Of a DNA stretch of 64,000 bases, positions 1 to 11,490 are shown piece after piece. The first letter of the stretch is position 1; each line of letters begins with the position of its first letter. The DNA comes from Tetracladium setigerum (taxonomy: Eukaryota > Ascomycota > Leotiomycetes > Helotiales), in contig PZJY01000007.1 in the NCBI GenBank assembly GCA_031472005.1, positions 1,054,001 through 1,118,000 on the forward strand, in the 5' to 3' direction. The notes beneath the pieces were generated by a model. It did no database searches. It worked only from the letters and a program-made list of their open reading frames with translations, and had not been told where the DNA came from. A program made the translations under genes and the position numbers.

Positions 1-726
1 GAATCAAAACTCACAAGCTGGAATTGTAGCGGCATGATACGGAAGTTGATGATTTGGACCGCGGGCCAAACCAAGTAGTTGGCCTTGAGTGTTGGAATAT
101 ACATATCGCGAAGCTTGTGGGTAACAGCTCGTTTTCCGCCACCCTCTGCAATCGTCATGACGGTGAAGAACGTAGCAATACCTAGTTGCAATCAGTATAT
201 ATTCCTTCCACTTACTCAAGAGCAAGTAAAGTCATACCAACGGGGGCAAAGATCAATTGGTCAAACGCCACCATCTTCATCGCCGGCACCAACCCGCTCG
301 ACTTGGTAATAGGAAACGCTCTCGACAAGAACGAGAACCACTTGTACTGCACAGGTGCCATCATGAACCCATACGCCATGAAGCGCGTCAACCTCTCGAA
401 ATCGAATGGAGGCGGAAGGAACTTCGTATCCGGGATAAGCTCTGATTCCTGCAGAGGGTTCTTCCTATCCAACTCGTGGATCTCGATGGCCATGGTATCG
501 TCTTTTGTGATGCCGCCCGGTTTCCGCAGCGCGCTGAGCCTGATCGATGTGATTGATTGTGCTACTGTATCTGCGATTCCTCCGAGGACGGCGTTCGATA
601 TCATCATCGTAACCACTGTGGAAGCATTAGTAACAACCAAGAATCCCTTTCTGTGAAAGACCTGGAGGCGCGCGCACCTGGACGAGCAGCATAGTAGCTA
701 TTGAACTTCGCTATCAATCTCGACAT
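1..726 (-). CDS. Mpv17/PMP22 family membrane protein, C-terminus cut by window edge
   Basis: Small integral membrane protein of peroxisomal or inner mitochondrial membrane type; in this family it is linked to channel-like solute passage and reactive-oxygen or mtDNA homeostasis. Exons on the minus strand: 726-678, 615-238 and 181 to beyond base 1. The start MSRLIAKFNSYYAARP, followed by VVTMMISNAVLGGIADTVAQ, matches the family N-terminus; FDQLIFAPVG and WPAVQIINF are its hallmark segments. Intron 1 (62 nt) has a TACTAAT branch site and CACAG acceptor; intron 2 (56 nt) starts GTATGA. Phases join without a frame break. The last membrane helix lies outside the window. The exact paralogue (Sym1, Woronin-body or peroxisomal type) cannot be told from what is visible. 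Confidence 0.88.
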
Positions 727-2690
727 GATAATACACTCTATGAAGAAAACGAGGAGATGAACTAGAGGCTATTTGTGCAATAGAGAATTAGCATACATGT
801 CCAATAATTGCAAGTAGCACGGGTTGGGGCAGACAATCTGGACCAAACTCACCACTCTGCCGTAGATGTATTTGCTATTGATTGACCGCAGGATCCTTCG
901 TCGCTGGATTTCAAAAGGGAGAGCCATGTTGGCAAATGTGTGGAATGGGTAGGAGGAGGTGAAGTGATGTTCGGGGTCCAAGAGAGGATGACGACAGTGG
1001 ATATTGGCCACCAGGTTTCACTCCCAATCTCACTGCGACCAGATAAGAACTTCCGAGATAGTCGTATCTATCTCATCGAAATTGTCCTTGCAACCGCTGA
1101 CGTTGTTTCGGGATGTTTTTGAAAGCAAATGAAAGAGACCGAATGGAGTTCTGGAGCTCTTGAATGCGTACAGTACTACAACACCCTTGTGTCCAGAGGA
1201 TGATGTTGCTCGGATGAAGATGAACCTCTGCCGCCATCACAAATTTACCCTACGGAGCATTCCTCTCTGGCTGGCTTCAATTTTGATCGGAATTCGAGGA
1301 TTCCCTTTCTCTTGCCGCTACACTCTACCTACATTTAATGTAACCACTATAGAAATTTTCAGGAGATTCATCTGTTTTCAATCCTGGTTTGTGTTCACAT
1401 CAGCATCAGAAATCGGGTTTGTTAGATTTGTCCCAATCGGTGATTATTATCTCTCAGCCGCCAAAGCAGCCAGTAAAAGTAACACAAACCCCAATTCGAG
1501 TGAAAAGAGCAATTTGGACATGAAATCTACAGTTTATCATGAAGGTGTGTCGATCTTCCCTCCTGCAGACCTCTGAACTAGACCTTTGCGTCTTTCTTAA
1601 CATCTAGCCATTAGCCTGATATCACATTGCAACTTTCGAAGGGAAGTTCTCAATTAACCAACGTGCATCCAACACAGCCAGTCACATTTGACAAGCCATT
1701 TTACCTAACTGCTGGTTTATTCCTCGAACTCACTGCCCTTTTATCTCATCTATTTGTTGTTCCGCAACTCTATGATGTCGTTTTCTTTCTCGGAAAAATA
1801 CTCACTGCATGCTTCTTCACTCGATCCTCTTGAGCCTGTTTTGGCCCCTCTCAGACAGGAACCTTGATCATATGTGAGCGAGAAAGCCGTCCACGGCACA
1901 CGAAAGGCAAAAACCGATACAATATCAATAATATACCAGAAACCCATCAGAAGAATTGCACATATTATTCCTACTAAGCATAACCACAAGCCCAATCTCC
2001 AACCTGAAAAACAGCATGAAGGTATCCCACGCAACTCCTGTACAAAAAAACTGCCATCCACCAAACGGGGGAACATAAAATGGGGAACGGATCCAAAGCC
2101 GCCTGCAAACGATAGATGCCTTTAAGGAAGATATGCAGTTCAGACGTTGTGTGTATCTCAAAGTGTTCCCGAGCAAACAAGAAAAAAAAAGGAAAGCAGT
2201 CCATAAAAATGCCAGTTTCAAGTACAAAAAAAAGTGTAATAAAGTGCCAATAAATCCACAAGTGCCCGCAAAAGGATGTTGTGTTTGAATGAAGAATTTT
2301 GCTGGTTTGTGTCCTGCTTTAAGCGAAAGAAGAAGAGGGGGAGAATGGATGCTCTCAAAGTAAACAGTGAATAACAGAGAATGTGTGTATGTCAGGCACG
2401 AGGTAAATGCCATACTGTACAAGAAGGTAGACAGCAGGGCAGAAAAAATCACGACAAACAAATGAGATCCACCACAGAAAGACCAGACGCCAACGCCTCT
2501 TCCTGGCCATGCAAGCTGCTGCACCCTCAGCAATATTGAGAACGACTCAAAACTATCCACCTCCTCCCATTAAAATTGGTATGTTGATTGCCAGTCTGTA
2601 ATAACTGATGCAATGTTTTCATAAGTTTATGTACTCATCATTCCATCATGTTTCGTAAGACGTGACTAGAGAGCATTTGCCTGATATTGT
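727..2690. other. Intergenic: 5' side of the Mpv17 gene and 3' side of RSC7
   Basis: No convincing gene. A minus-strand ORF of 211 codons (2560-1925) has low-complexity, Phe/Leu/Cys-rich composition without family features and probably lies in the RSC7 3' UTR. A short minus-strand reading frame starting MALPFEIQRRRILRSINS at 928 may be an upstream ORF or leader exon of the Mpv17 gene. An ACTGTAC motif lies near 2414. Confidence 0.4.
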
Positions 2691-4927
2691 TCATTGAGGC
2701 TGGCCACTCCAATTCCAATTCGGCCCTCCAGGCGGCTGCTGTTGCTGCGCCCAACCTTGACCCCCTGATTGTGGTCCACTTGTGTTTGGCTGCATAAATT
2801 GTTGTGCTCCTTGATCGGCGGGATACAGTCCTCGGCCTGGAGCCGGATAACCTTGCCCAAGTCCTTGCATTCCTGGGTAGAGGGGAGGCTGTTGCATCTG
2901 AGTGGTGCTTCCTGCATGCGGTAATTGAGGAGATGGCTGATGGGAAGTCTGCCGCAGCTGTGGTGATTGCTGGGAAGCGTAGCCAGTGAAGGTGTGCTGG
3001 GGGGTTGTTGTGCTTGAGGAGGAGCCCACATTTGAGATTGGGGAAAACCGTAGTTATTCCCAGACTGTCCAATGTGACTGGATCCAGGGAGTAACGCTGG
3101 CGACCTTCCCATTTGGTCTGGCCTCATGGAACTTTGTGGAGTGGATCGCATCGGGGTCTGAGCGGTAGTACTTTGTTGATGAGGAGCTTGTGAATACTGC
3201 TGAGCAGAAATCATGTGCTGCGGAGGTTGCTGGGACATTGTTGATTGCTGAACATTGCCTTGGGTCGTCCGTGGCGAATGTAGAGCTTGGGTTGACGGAA
3301 GGCCATCATTTGTCCCAATAGGCTGAGAAGCGAGAGACACGGCTGGAGGTTCGTGTGGTCTCCTCCATTGAGTACCAAGATATTCGCCACTTCGTCCTCT
3401 TTGCAAATTGATCTGCTTGTTATAGTCGGCAGTCTGGTGTGCATGGTTCAACAGCTCGTTCGGAGGGCTTTGCTGAGTGCGATCCTGATAAGCTGGTCCC
3501 GTAATTTCCTGGCGGGGTCGTTGGATGTTACTGTAATCTCTCAGGCGCATTTCGGGTTGCTCAGGTGCGAGAGTGATCATGGGAAGTTGGGTCACACTTC
3601 CTGGTCCTCCTATCATTCCGGGCTGGACGGTTTGCGGTTGCGGGTGGTTGATATAGTGCGCGGGGCTATTGCTGTAGACGACATCGCCATGGTGTCCTCC
3701 CAACGCCAGCGAAGCTGTTGCAGTCGCTTCGGCGACCGCCTGGTCTCTGGCCTTGGCGGCCCCTGGTCTCTTTTCCCCAGCGAGATCCTCTTCCGTGAAT
3801 CCTTGCTTGCGTGCTTTGGTTTCCCAGTAATCATCCCTTACACGTCTACCATTCACAATGACTCGGCTGCCGAACTGTCGAAACATGGATTTAGCGGTCA
3901 CGATGGCGATTTGTCGTGACCGGTAAGAGAAGGGTAGAATTTCTTGGTGGATGAGATCCTCCTTTTCGGTTTGAGTCGCAATGATCTTGTACAGGGATCT
4001 GTTCTTGTTGAAGAGAAGGTAGGAATCCCGATAGCCCAGTACACGAGCACATTCGGTAGCAAGCATGAAGAGTTTGTCGCCCCGGTTGGGCACAAAAAAG
4101 GTCCTGCATCTGTAATCGCGGCCTTCCACAAGGTGGCCTGTACTTGAGACCTTCTTCTCTCCCGCTTCGTCGTATTCACGTGGGATATACTCGTCTCCTT
4201 CCGGGCCGAGCTGGTCAGTGGTATGGTCTCGAACGGTGGGCAGGGCCTTGATGACGGTCTTCGTCGGCGTTGCTTTAGGTGGCGATACCTGAGTGGGCGT
4301 GATGCCGCTCAATGGGAGGGAAGAGGTTTGGGACTGGGGAGTTTGAGGAGGAGGTAATTGGGAGAGCGTCATGGCTGGCTGGTTGGGACTTTCCGGTACA
4401 GCAGCACCAGATGCTCTTTTCATCGGTCTCCCTCGTTTTCTTGGCCCCTTTGAGTCACCTAGAATAAGACATCGTCAGTGAAGAGTTCCTCGAAACGGCA
4501 ACGTGCACCCGAGGTACTGGCTACACGCGTCGCTTGGAGCAGACATACCATCATCTCCAAGACCATCACCAGCTGGTAGGTCGCTGTATGTATCTGGAGA
4601 GCGACTACGTTTAATGCCTCGAGGACTCGTGTTTGTATCTGGTGCGAGATTGCTTGAGGGGGGTTGCTGGACAATGCGCCTGTTCATATAGGGTCCGTCA
4701 GTATTGGCAATTGGGCAAGAGGATGACAGCGCAGTGAATATTGGATTCTGTGTCGCCTGAGATAGATGCGCAATTCTTCCGGTGACCGCAAAGAGATTAT
4801 GCGACGGTTGCCATCGATGCGATCGATGGCATCCGGGGAGATATAGCATAAGGTACATACCTGAGTTGAGGTCGGCTGGATTGATGGTTCCAACACCCAG
4901 ACCATTCGTCGCCTGAACTGAATACAT
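2691..4927 (-). CDS. RSC7/Swp82-type chromatin remodelling complex subunit (Npl6 family), one frame break
   Basis: Accessory subunit of RSC/SWI-SNF nucleosome remodellers, acting in the nucleus. The conserved RSC7 domain is plain: HLVEGRDYRCRTFFVPNRGD, then ECARVLGYRDSYLLFNKN and the FRQFGSRVIVNGRRVRDDYW segment. An AT-hook-like basic patch (KRGRPMKR) precedes it; the C-terminal third is Gln/Pro/Gly-rich and disordered. Proposed exons: 4927-4861, 4638-4549 and 4458-2691; the first intron (222 nt) is tentative, the second (90 nt) is firm. In the last exon the frame changes at a G6 run on the plus strand (2999-3004): one missing base restores a 641-residue protein ending NWNWSGQPQ. Without it the frame wanders into an unlikely tail ending at 2666. 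The family assignment is secure; the 5' gene model is less so. Confidence 0.85.
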
Positions 4928-5580
4928 CCTATACTACCTTACTGAAACCGACCTGGGGCACGACAAGAGCACGGCGAGGATTTGCAGGACGTGTCTACTT
5001 CTCATTCAACGCGTTTGCGCCAACCAAGCGCAAAGGGTTGGATGAAGAGGATCGGGGTGGCATTCGTATTGGGGAGATGCCGAATGGATGATTGTCGCAC
5101 ACGCAAGACCAGAGAGGATCCTCTAGCGGCGGGCGCTGCGGTATCGAACTAGAGGGGCAGCAACTCGACTCGACTTGTATTCGCGGATAGAAACGAATAA
5201 TGCGCGACGAGAGATAATCTGGAGATAATTTGGCGCTGCACTGCAAATCCGCGACTTTGGGAAATACTGATTGGCGGTTTCCCTCTTCCTGGGCTGGCTG
5301 GGTTGGCGACCGTGGTTAGTGGTGAGCGAGTGAACGGAGTACAGCTCACACAGGCTCCGTCTGCGGGGTTGCAAGGGAAGGGGGAGGATGTGAGGAGGGA
5401 GCTTGATTGAGCTGGACCACCTGGCGCGGTGTATGGATTGGATGGGTGGAGGAGGCCCCGGCTCAGGTAGAGGACGAGAGGGAGGAGGACGAGGGGACTA
5501 GGGAATAATGAATATGCGACCACCGAGCAGAGGGAGTGGCGGGTGAAATGATGGAAACCACGACGGACGAAGCAAAGCAA

Positions 5581-5600
5581 TGCGATGCGATGCGATGCAG
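5581..5600. repeat. GCGAT pentanucleotide microsatellite
   Basis: Three to four tandem copies of GCGAT directly precede the GTACAG-rich cluster. Too short to be more than a simple repeat. Confidence 0.6.
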
Positions 5601-5610
5601 AGTGCGCGGT

Positions 5611-5700
5611 ATGTACTGTACAGTTCCCTACGGCGGCGGTACAGGACAGTACAGTAGTAGTACGTCGAAGTATCCGTACAGTCTCCGTACAGTCTCCGTT
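5611..5700. repeat. Cluster of GTACAG/CTGTAC motifs
   Basis: Within 90 bases the hexamer GTACAG or its complement occurs about five times, including a palindromic TGTACTGTACA and a tandem CCGTACAGTCT repeated twice, with a partial third copy. The density is far above chance for this base composition. It lies about 0.7 kb upstream of the RSC7 start and could be regulatory or a residual simple repeat. Confidence 0.6.
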
Positions 5701-6746
5701 CCGGACAGGATCTTTCTGCGCGCGCAAGGACAGCCCGACGAACGCGACGAGCGAATGGCGCAAAGGACGATGGAGAATAATGAAATAAGAATGGGGGAGG
5801 CGAGGATGTGCAGCAGAAGCAGAAGCAGAAGCAGCGCAGTAGTTGGATGATGGGATGAAGAAAGGTGTGTAGTGAGACCCGTCAGGAGCTTGATAGGTCG
5901 ACCTGTCGATTAAAGCGAACACGCCCCAGCAGGAAAAGAACAAAATGCTCTCTAATAATGGTCGATGTTGGTCTGGGGGGGAGAGTAGGGGAGGGGCTCT
6001 CTAGCCTTGACGATTGCCGAAAGAAGTCGTGCAGCTGCAGAGTCTCTGAATCAATATCTGGGCTTCCCTTTTGGCTTCCGTCAGGTCCAGGCCGTGCTCG
6101 GTATTGGGTGGGATGGATTGATGGATCCCTAACGTCGCAACGTCGCAATCGTAGCTCCTCGCGCTCTGACCAAACGGCGAGCAAGCCTTGATGACACCAC
6201 TTTCTTCGAGAAGAAACCAAACGGAGGGATGAAGGGGTGGTGTGTGTGTGTGGATGAATGGCTTGGGTTGGGAACCTTGGGGGAGGAAGGGTTTGTGTTG
6301 GTGAAGAGAGTTGAAGGAAAGATGAGCGAGGGTGGAGGGTGTGATGGCGACTATTTTCCGCGGCAGTAAACTCCAAAATGATGAATGTTGCTGCTGCTCG
6401 ATATGCGCATGCAATGCAGACAGCGGGCCGTCTTGGAATACACTTCACACTTCCACTTCACACACTTCCACCACTTCTTCTGGACCGCCGTCCGTCTGTC
6501 ACTTTCTTCCAGAAATTTTCAAAGCCCGAACGAAGCGAAAGAGAGAAAAAAAGAGGCGGCGCAACGAGAGAAACGAACAGCGCCCCCGTTGGGAACGAAA
6601 GGAGGCAGGAAGACGCAGAGGCAATAACGAGTGCTGGAGCAATCCTTCCGACGTCCCGTCTCGGTTGAGGGAGAGAGGGAGAGAGGAGAAGAATGCCAAA
6701 GATTATTCAAAATATTACCAAATGACAGGCGCCTCGTGGGAAAGAT

Positions 6747-6870
6747 GATGTCGGCGATTCTGCAACGACCCCGGACGATTTTTATCGTCGTTGTTGGTAT
6801 TGGTGTTGTTGCTTTTCATTACTTGGACTCTTCCTCTGGGTCGTTGGTTTGCTCAACCGACGCAGGGTAA
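6747..6870 (+). other. Possible orphan first exon or short membrane-anchor ORF
   Basis: An ATG-ATG start opens a 40-residue frame. It has a basic stretch (LQRPRT) followed by a clean hydrophobic segment, IFIVVVGIGVVAFHY, and a polar Ser-rich continuation: the typical layout of a type II signal anchor such as that of fungal glycosyltransferases. A potential donor (CAG|GGTAAT) lies near its end. I found no downstream exon continuing a recognisable enzyme. It could be a small protein, the leftover start of a lost gene, or chance. Confidence 0.25.
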
Positions 6871-9286
6871 TTCGGCTGGTTTGAAGACCCTGTCTCCTTC
6901 CTATCTCCCTATCTGGCAAGATAGATTCGGAGGATCCAGTCGAAGGGAATCACATACATCCAGTCTCCATACGCTACAGAACTGTACAGTATCTCTCTTC
7001 AGCGATGAGATAAGGCAATAGGCAATCAACAGCAGCAGAGACATGACCGTGATCGACTGGGTTGGTGCCGTGTTGATGTACGAAATCAGGCTATGTGATC
7101 CTGGTCCGTACATGCTGCTACTGCTCCCTTCTAGTCCTGATACAGGAATTGTGCCCAAATAGGTAGTTTTGCACATTCCATGCCTGGGGAGATTATTGTG
7201 AAGCAAAGGCAGTGAGTGGTGACCTTTCTCTGGAGAAATGACAAGAAGAATCCAACTAATATAATAAGGTTAAACAAATACACTTCCAGCCACAAAAAAT
7301 CAAGTCGCTCGGCTGCCCAAGCTGATTATATTATCTCAGAAAGTCTCAAATCTGATTTCCATGACTGCGCGTGGGCGAAGAAGCAGCCAAGCCTGCGAAC
7401 GCAATTGCTGGGGAAATCAGATTGGTCGACCAGTCGAGATGATTCATCGACGATGAGCAGGATGGTAAAGAGGATCATGATGTGATTGGATTGTGGCAAC
7501 GCGGGCTGGATCATAAACGGCTCTAGGTGCATCAGCCATTTCCGCGCTTACGTTCTTCCAGCATATTATTCATATCATTCAACATTACGAATTCACGATT
7601 GCATCTTGCCTATCTATCCTCTGGGTTGCCTGAGAACGGAAAGTCTCCAGATCTTGTGAGGTTTGGCTGAAGTATCCAGACCCTCTATATACTGCCTATA
7701 TACAACATTTCAAAGTACACAAAGGCAAGAAAGAACTCGGAGGGAAAACAAAATGATCCTGATACTGATCCTGACACTCCTCGACTCTCACAACTGATTG
7801 AATGGAGCAAAATTGGTCCCGACGAGCTTGGATCTCCATGTGACCCGTTCTGTCCCTTCCGGAAGCGCTAAGCACTAGCTCTCTTCTCTCGATTTTTTGA
7901 GTTCTCTCCATTTGACTTTCTCTCGAATACTTGATTCTTCCGATTGTGATTCTGACACGGCTTCCATCCTACGAAGTACGAACGAGACCCATTTATTCGC
8001 CAGCATTCCATTACTTGCGCAAAGGACGACCACAACCGCCTACATTGTTTCGCCTGAGCTGCTGCGTGGAGATAGAGATCAAGGAATGCAGACCACCACC
8101 CAACTCAAATGAGTCAATAGCCCCTGAATTGTTGTTAGCAGCAATCAGCATCATGCCCTTGGTCTTTTTACAAAGTATCATGGCGACGGGCACAACCGTA
8201 CTTGCATGTCAATTAGACCAATTATACCCGGCACCTGATCCACTTCAACACTACGCCTCGAGTGGTTTGGGCGGTCATCCCATGTCATCTTCTCGCTGAG
8301 GGTGTGGTGAAAAGGCAGATTCGGCAAGAAGTTTGGAAAATTGGCCAGCTTCGGCGCTTAATGGACGCACAACATCCTGCCCCACACCCCAGGACTAACA
8401 GAACCAGGAAAGGCTGTGGCCCTTGAGATTGAGAAACGACCACACACAAGTCTGTGTCAAGACTCACCAGGTGGCAGTCTAAGCGTTGCCGTCTCCAGCA
8501 AAAGTCGAGAGTGGTCGAGGAATGAGGTGGTGTCGTTGCGCGGTAAATATCCGAAGGACGATGTAAGAGCGGGAAGACAATGCACAGGACGACGGGAGAT
8601 CTCCTTGCGCCCTCCTCAACACAACGTTTGTGTGGAGAAGGTGCCCTCCCTCAGTGGAGGCGAGCGAAACAAGATGAAACTTATAAATGCTGATCGCCTA
8701 TAGATCGATCCGGAGACACACATCGGATTCTCCGTTGTCCAGAATGCCCATCTTCAACTGCGGTGAAAACCACTACATATCGGCTTTCAGAATCTCCCAT
8801 TCCTTGCTTTTCGTGCATGAATAATGTCTCACTTGACATGACTTCCTCTACTCCGTGGGCCACCTGACAGGAATCTGGAGTATCATGACTTGCGTGGGTC
8901 ACGGATGGTGCATTTCTTATTTAGTGCCTTTCTTAGTGTCAATGTCCTCTTCATACAAGCTAAGTTATAGCTGATGCGCATTGTGGCGGTGCAGTCCTCC
9001 TCTACTCTGATTACTTTTGAAATTCTCGTATCGAAGTCATTGTTTACTCTCTGAACAAGATCCTGGCACTTGTCTTCGTCATGCGATTTTTTATATTGTT
9101 GGAAAGAATTTAGATCACATTTGTCACTTGCACAGGTCTTTGAATGGACTGGGATTATCTCGGGTCTCGTTGCTGTCTTGTACTGGATGAAAATGAAGTA
9201 TTGCACTACCTGACTTGCCGTTAGATTGTTACGACGTTTAATACTTCTGATATCTGGTATCGCCCTTTTCCCCAACTTTCCGTAGC

Positions 9287-9397
9287 CTAGTCAGTATTAC
9301 GGATGTCCTTCTTCTCCCTTTGCCGTGTTCCCCAAATGAACTCGCACGCAGGCCAGTCAGTTTCACTGGTGTCCGTCTTCTCCCTTTCGTGCTTGTA
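9287..9397. repeat. Imperfect tandem duplication in the amidoligase 3' end
   Basis: Two copies of a unit of about 65 bp share AGTCAGT-, TGTCC- and TCTTCTCCCTTT-type blocks at 9290-9330 and 9353-9394 (roughly three quarters identical by eye). Because the unit is near a multiple of three, both copies stay in the coding frame and repeat a REK-D-TD pattern at the protein C-terminus. Confidence 0.6.
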
Positions 9398-10473
9398 TGT
9401 TCTATCGGTATAAAACAAAGCTGGCTCAAAGAGCTTCATAAACTTGAGCAAGTCTATGATGGTGAACTCGCCTTCGGCCAGAATAGGTCCTAGTTGGCCT
9501 TCCCTGATCTCGTCTTCGCCATCTCCAAGCTTCTCCCAAGTTTCGTTCTTGACCATTGAGAAGAGAAATTGCAACTCCGTGGCAGTGGCATTTCTCACGA
9601 AATCTACCACCCCACAGTTGTTAAGATCCAGGCCCTCACTCTTGCGGAATCAAGACAACCCTCATGGCCTCTGAACTCCACCGTCTTCCTGGGCTGGTAT
9701 GGACTAAGATTTTGAAAGTTGTACGCGCCATGCTTGCCGCCAAAGCAAGAGGATTCATCAAGCAATCTATGCAGGTCAGTTGCCTGCAAAAAATGCATCA
9801 CGCCCTCATGTGGACTCGGGAGGCGATGACTAGTGCTCTGGGTAGTACGCGCAAAATTTGACTGCTTCCTCACAGACCCACAATAGTGATTACAACGCAA
9901 GCGCTCGGGGGGGTGAAGTGACGCAAACTGATGCTCAAACCCCCACAAAATCGCCGTCAGGTTCTTCAAATCCTGAAGCAGAAACCCATCTGTCCCACGA
10001 CCTACATGCACATGCAAACCAGTGGTCTTGTTAACATTAAGACAGTACTTACGCACCAAAACATCCACCACGGTCTCGACCGCATGAACCGAACTGGCAG
10101 AGAACAGATACGCAGGTGTCACGATCTCAACCGACGAAAACTCATACTTTGATTCCTCACCGGTCTTGTTTACAGGCGGTTGAACACTCGCATCTGTTTT
10201 AACAACCCATTCTCTGGGAGGTCTGGGAGGTGTGCCCCCGACGTCGTCTTCCCACCTGTCTAGCCGAGCGGGACAGCCAGCGGCGATAATCGTGGCAACG
10301 ATGTCTTCCTTGATTCGATCGTCGATATAGCGAGGACGGAGCATGGAAAACGGGAAATGCACTTTTCGTGTCTCCTCTGGGTAAGGGTTTGGATCGACAG
10401 ATGAATCGGGCGTTGGGTCGATGTAGGCGAGTGCGAATTCGAATTCGACGCCGAAGCTGAGTGGTTTAGCCAT
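9287..10473 (-). CDS. Amidoligase-family enzyme (fungal amidoligase domain), one frame break
   Basis: Putative carboxylate-amine ligase of the glutamine-synthetase/gamma-glutamylcysteine-ligase fold superfamily, forming amide bonds on an unknown substrate. Family signatures in order: FGVEFEFALA at residues 6-15, a KYEFSSVEIVTP core, TGLHVHVGRG, the SLHPPERLRCNHYCGS segment, and KTVEFRGHEG near the C-terminus. The start at 10473 (MAKPLSFGVEFEF) is preferred over an upstream non-ATG codon. It is intronless; about 9623-9630 the frame slips by one missing base (WIL to NNCGVVDFV), and restoring it gives 395 residues. The last about 45 residues include an imperfect internal duplication. Bacterial relatives are often grouped with peptide or cyclotransferase genes; here the gene stands alone. 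Confidence 0.82.
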
Positions 10474-10603
10474 TTTGGGAGGAAGGGTAAGGTGGCTCAC
10501 CTTGGTGATAGAACTAGTAATTGAGCTTGTCCGGCAAGATTGAGAGGGGATCGATGGGAGGTCGAAGCTTTCGAAAGATCTACAAGGTTTTGTTGGTAGG
10601 TTA

Positions 10604-10630
10604 AAGGTTCTGAAGGTTCTGAAGGTTCTG
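10604..10630. repeat. Three tandem copies of a 9-mer
   Basis: AAGGTTCTG is repeated exactly three times about 130 bases upstream of the amidoligase start codon, on its promoter side. Confidence 0.85.
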
Positions 10631-11159
10631 CTTGGGAGAGGAGTTCTCCCTAGGTATAAGAAGTGGTCATGATTGTTTCTTTATACAAGACAATCTATTC
10701 ATTTTCCGTATTGTCTACATGTTGTTAAATATTCCCCCTGTAAATGGAATCTTTGTTTCTTGTTGCTGCAAGACAATTTGCTTGTCTTCAACAATTGCCT
10801 TCTATGAACACAACAAAGATGATGTTGGACCTTTCTTCTTGTCCTTGCTTCATTGGGTGGGCTTCGTTGAGCCTTTTTTCCAACAATACACCTTGAACTA
10901 GTAAAATCAATGATATTGTTTTGATCTCATTATATCTAAGCAGATACAGTCTGTAGTCCTGAAGACACTTCTAAATCTTAACAAATTAGTTTGAAGTACG
11001 ATGCCAACTCAATTTCAATCGTGCAAGACAATTATCAAAAATTTGATGTTGCAATAACTACGCATGTATATCAAGGTAGATTAGTCCTGCATGTGTGTTT
11101 GATCAATTGTATTGATGTGACATTTGCATCCTCACTCCTCCTTGGAATCAACACCGTGG

Positions 11160-11222
11160 TCGCATAAGGGGGAAGTAAATTATCCCCGCGATTTTCGAGG
11201 CACTTTACTTATTATTATGCGA
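11160..11222. repeat. Inverted repeat able to form a two-stem hairpin
   Basis: Outer arms TCGCATAA and TTATGCGA (8 bp, perfect) enclose inner arms AAGTAAA and TTTACTT (7 bp, perfect), with a 24-base loop containing CCCCGCG. There are no flanking target-site duplications that I can see. It could be a tiny remnant of an inverted-repeat element, an RNA hairpin or a protein-binding site. Confidence 0.5.
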
Positions 11223-11490
11223 GAACGGGGACGCAGTTTATGCATCGGTCACTTGTTTCTTCTTCTCTCACGCGGTCGGTTCTTTTTTTAATGTAAAACG
11301 CTCACTCAAAGATTTGCCAAAGAATTTCAATCTGTCAAAGTTTTCGCCAATTTTTAAAACGAAAGTCATTTTCCATGTAGTTTTTTAATCCTACCTTATC
11401 AAATCCCCCCAAAAATGCTAAAACCAAAATCAAACCCAACTCCTCCCCGCGCCCTTCTTTCATCACTTGATTCACTTCTAATCCGCCCTC

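Larger units (their letters stand above)
4928..9286. other. Gene-poor 4.3-kb stretch upstream of RSC7
   Basis: No complete gene is supported. It holds GCGAT and GTACAG short repeats near 5.6 kb, a CT/GA-biased block (5.0-6.7 kb) that may be the RSC7 promoter and leader, one hydrophobic short ORF at 6747 (listed separately) and scattered ORFs without family features. A minus-strand frame at 9275-8883 has reasonable amino-acid composition but no recognised domain. It could hold non-coding RNAs or a decayed gene. Confidence 0.4.
10474..11490. other. Intergenic with a short tandem repeat and a hairpin
   Basis: No gene seen. AT-rich promoter-like DNA between the amidoligase start and the 3' end of the next gene. 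It contains three exact copies of AAGGTTCTG (10604-10630) and a two-stem inverted repeat (11160-11222). Confidence 0.5.

Noticed and set aside
769..928. MALPFEIQRRRILRSINS frame as a separate gene or first Mpv17 exon
   Set aside because: The Mpv17 frame has its own well-placed ATG and intron at 726-616; no splice joins this segment in phase to it. Possibly a leader ORF.
1925..2560. Minus-strand ORF of 211 codons downstream of RSC7
   Set aside because: Phe/Leu/Cys-rich low-complexity translation typical of AT-rich 3' UTR; no family features or splice support.
3353..3919. Plus-strand ORF of 188 codons
   Set aside because: Antisense to the conserved RSC7 region, without family features.
5149..5943. 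Minus-strand ORF of 264 codons upstream of RSC7
   Set aside because: Composition is Ser/Arg/Leu-rich without any domain, it overlaps simple repeats, and it lies where the RSC7 leader or promoter is expected.
8883..9275. Minus-strand ORF of 130 codons next to the amidoligase
   Set aside because: Reasonable composition but no ATG at its start, no family and no splice support; kept only as a mention.
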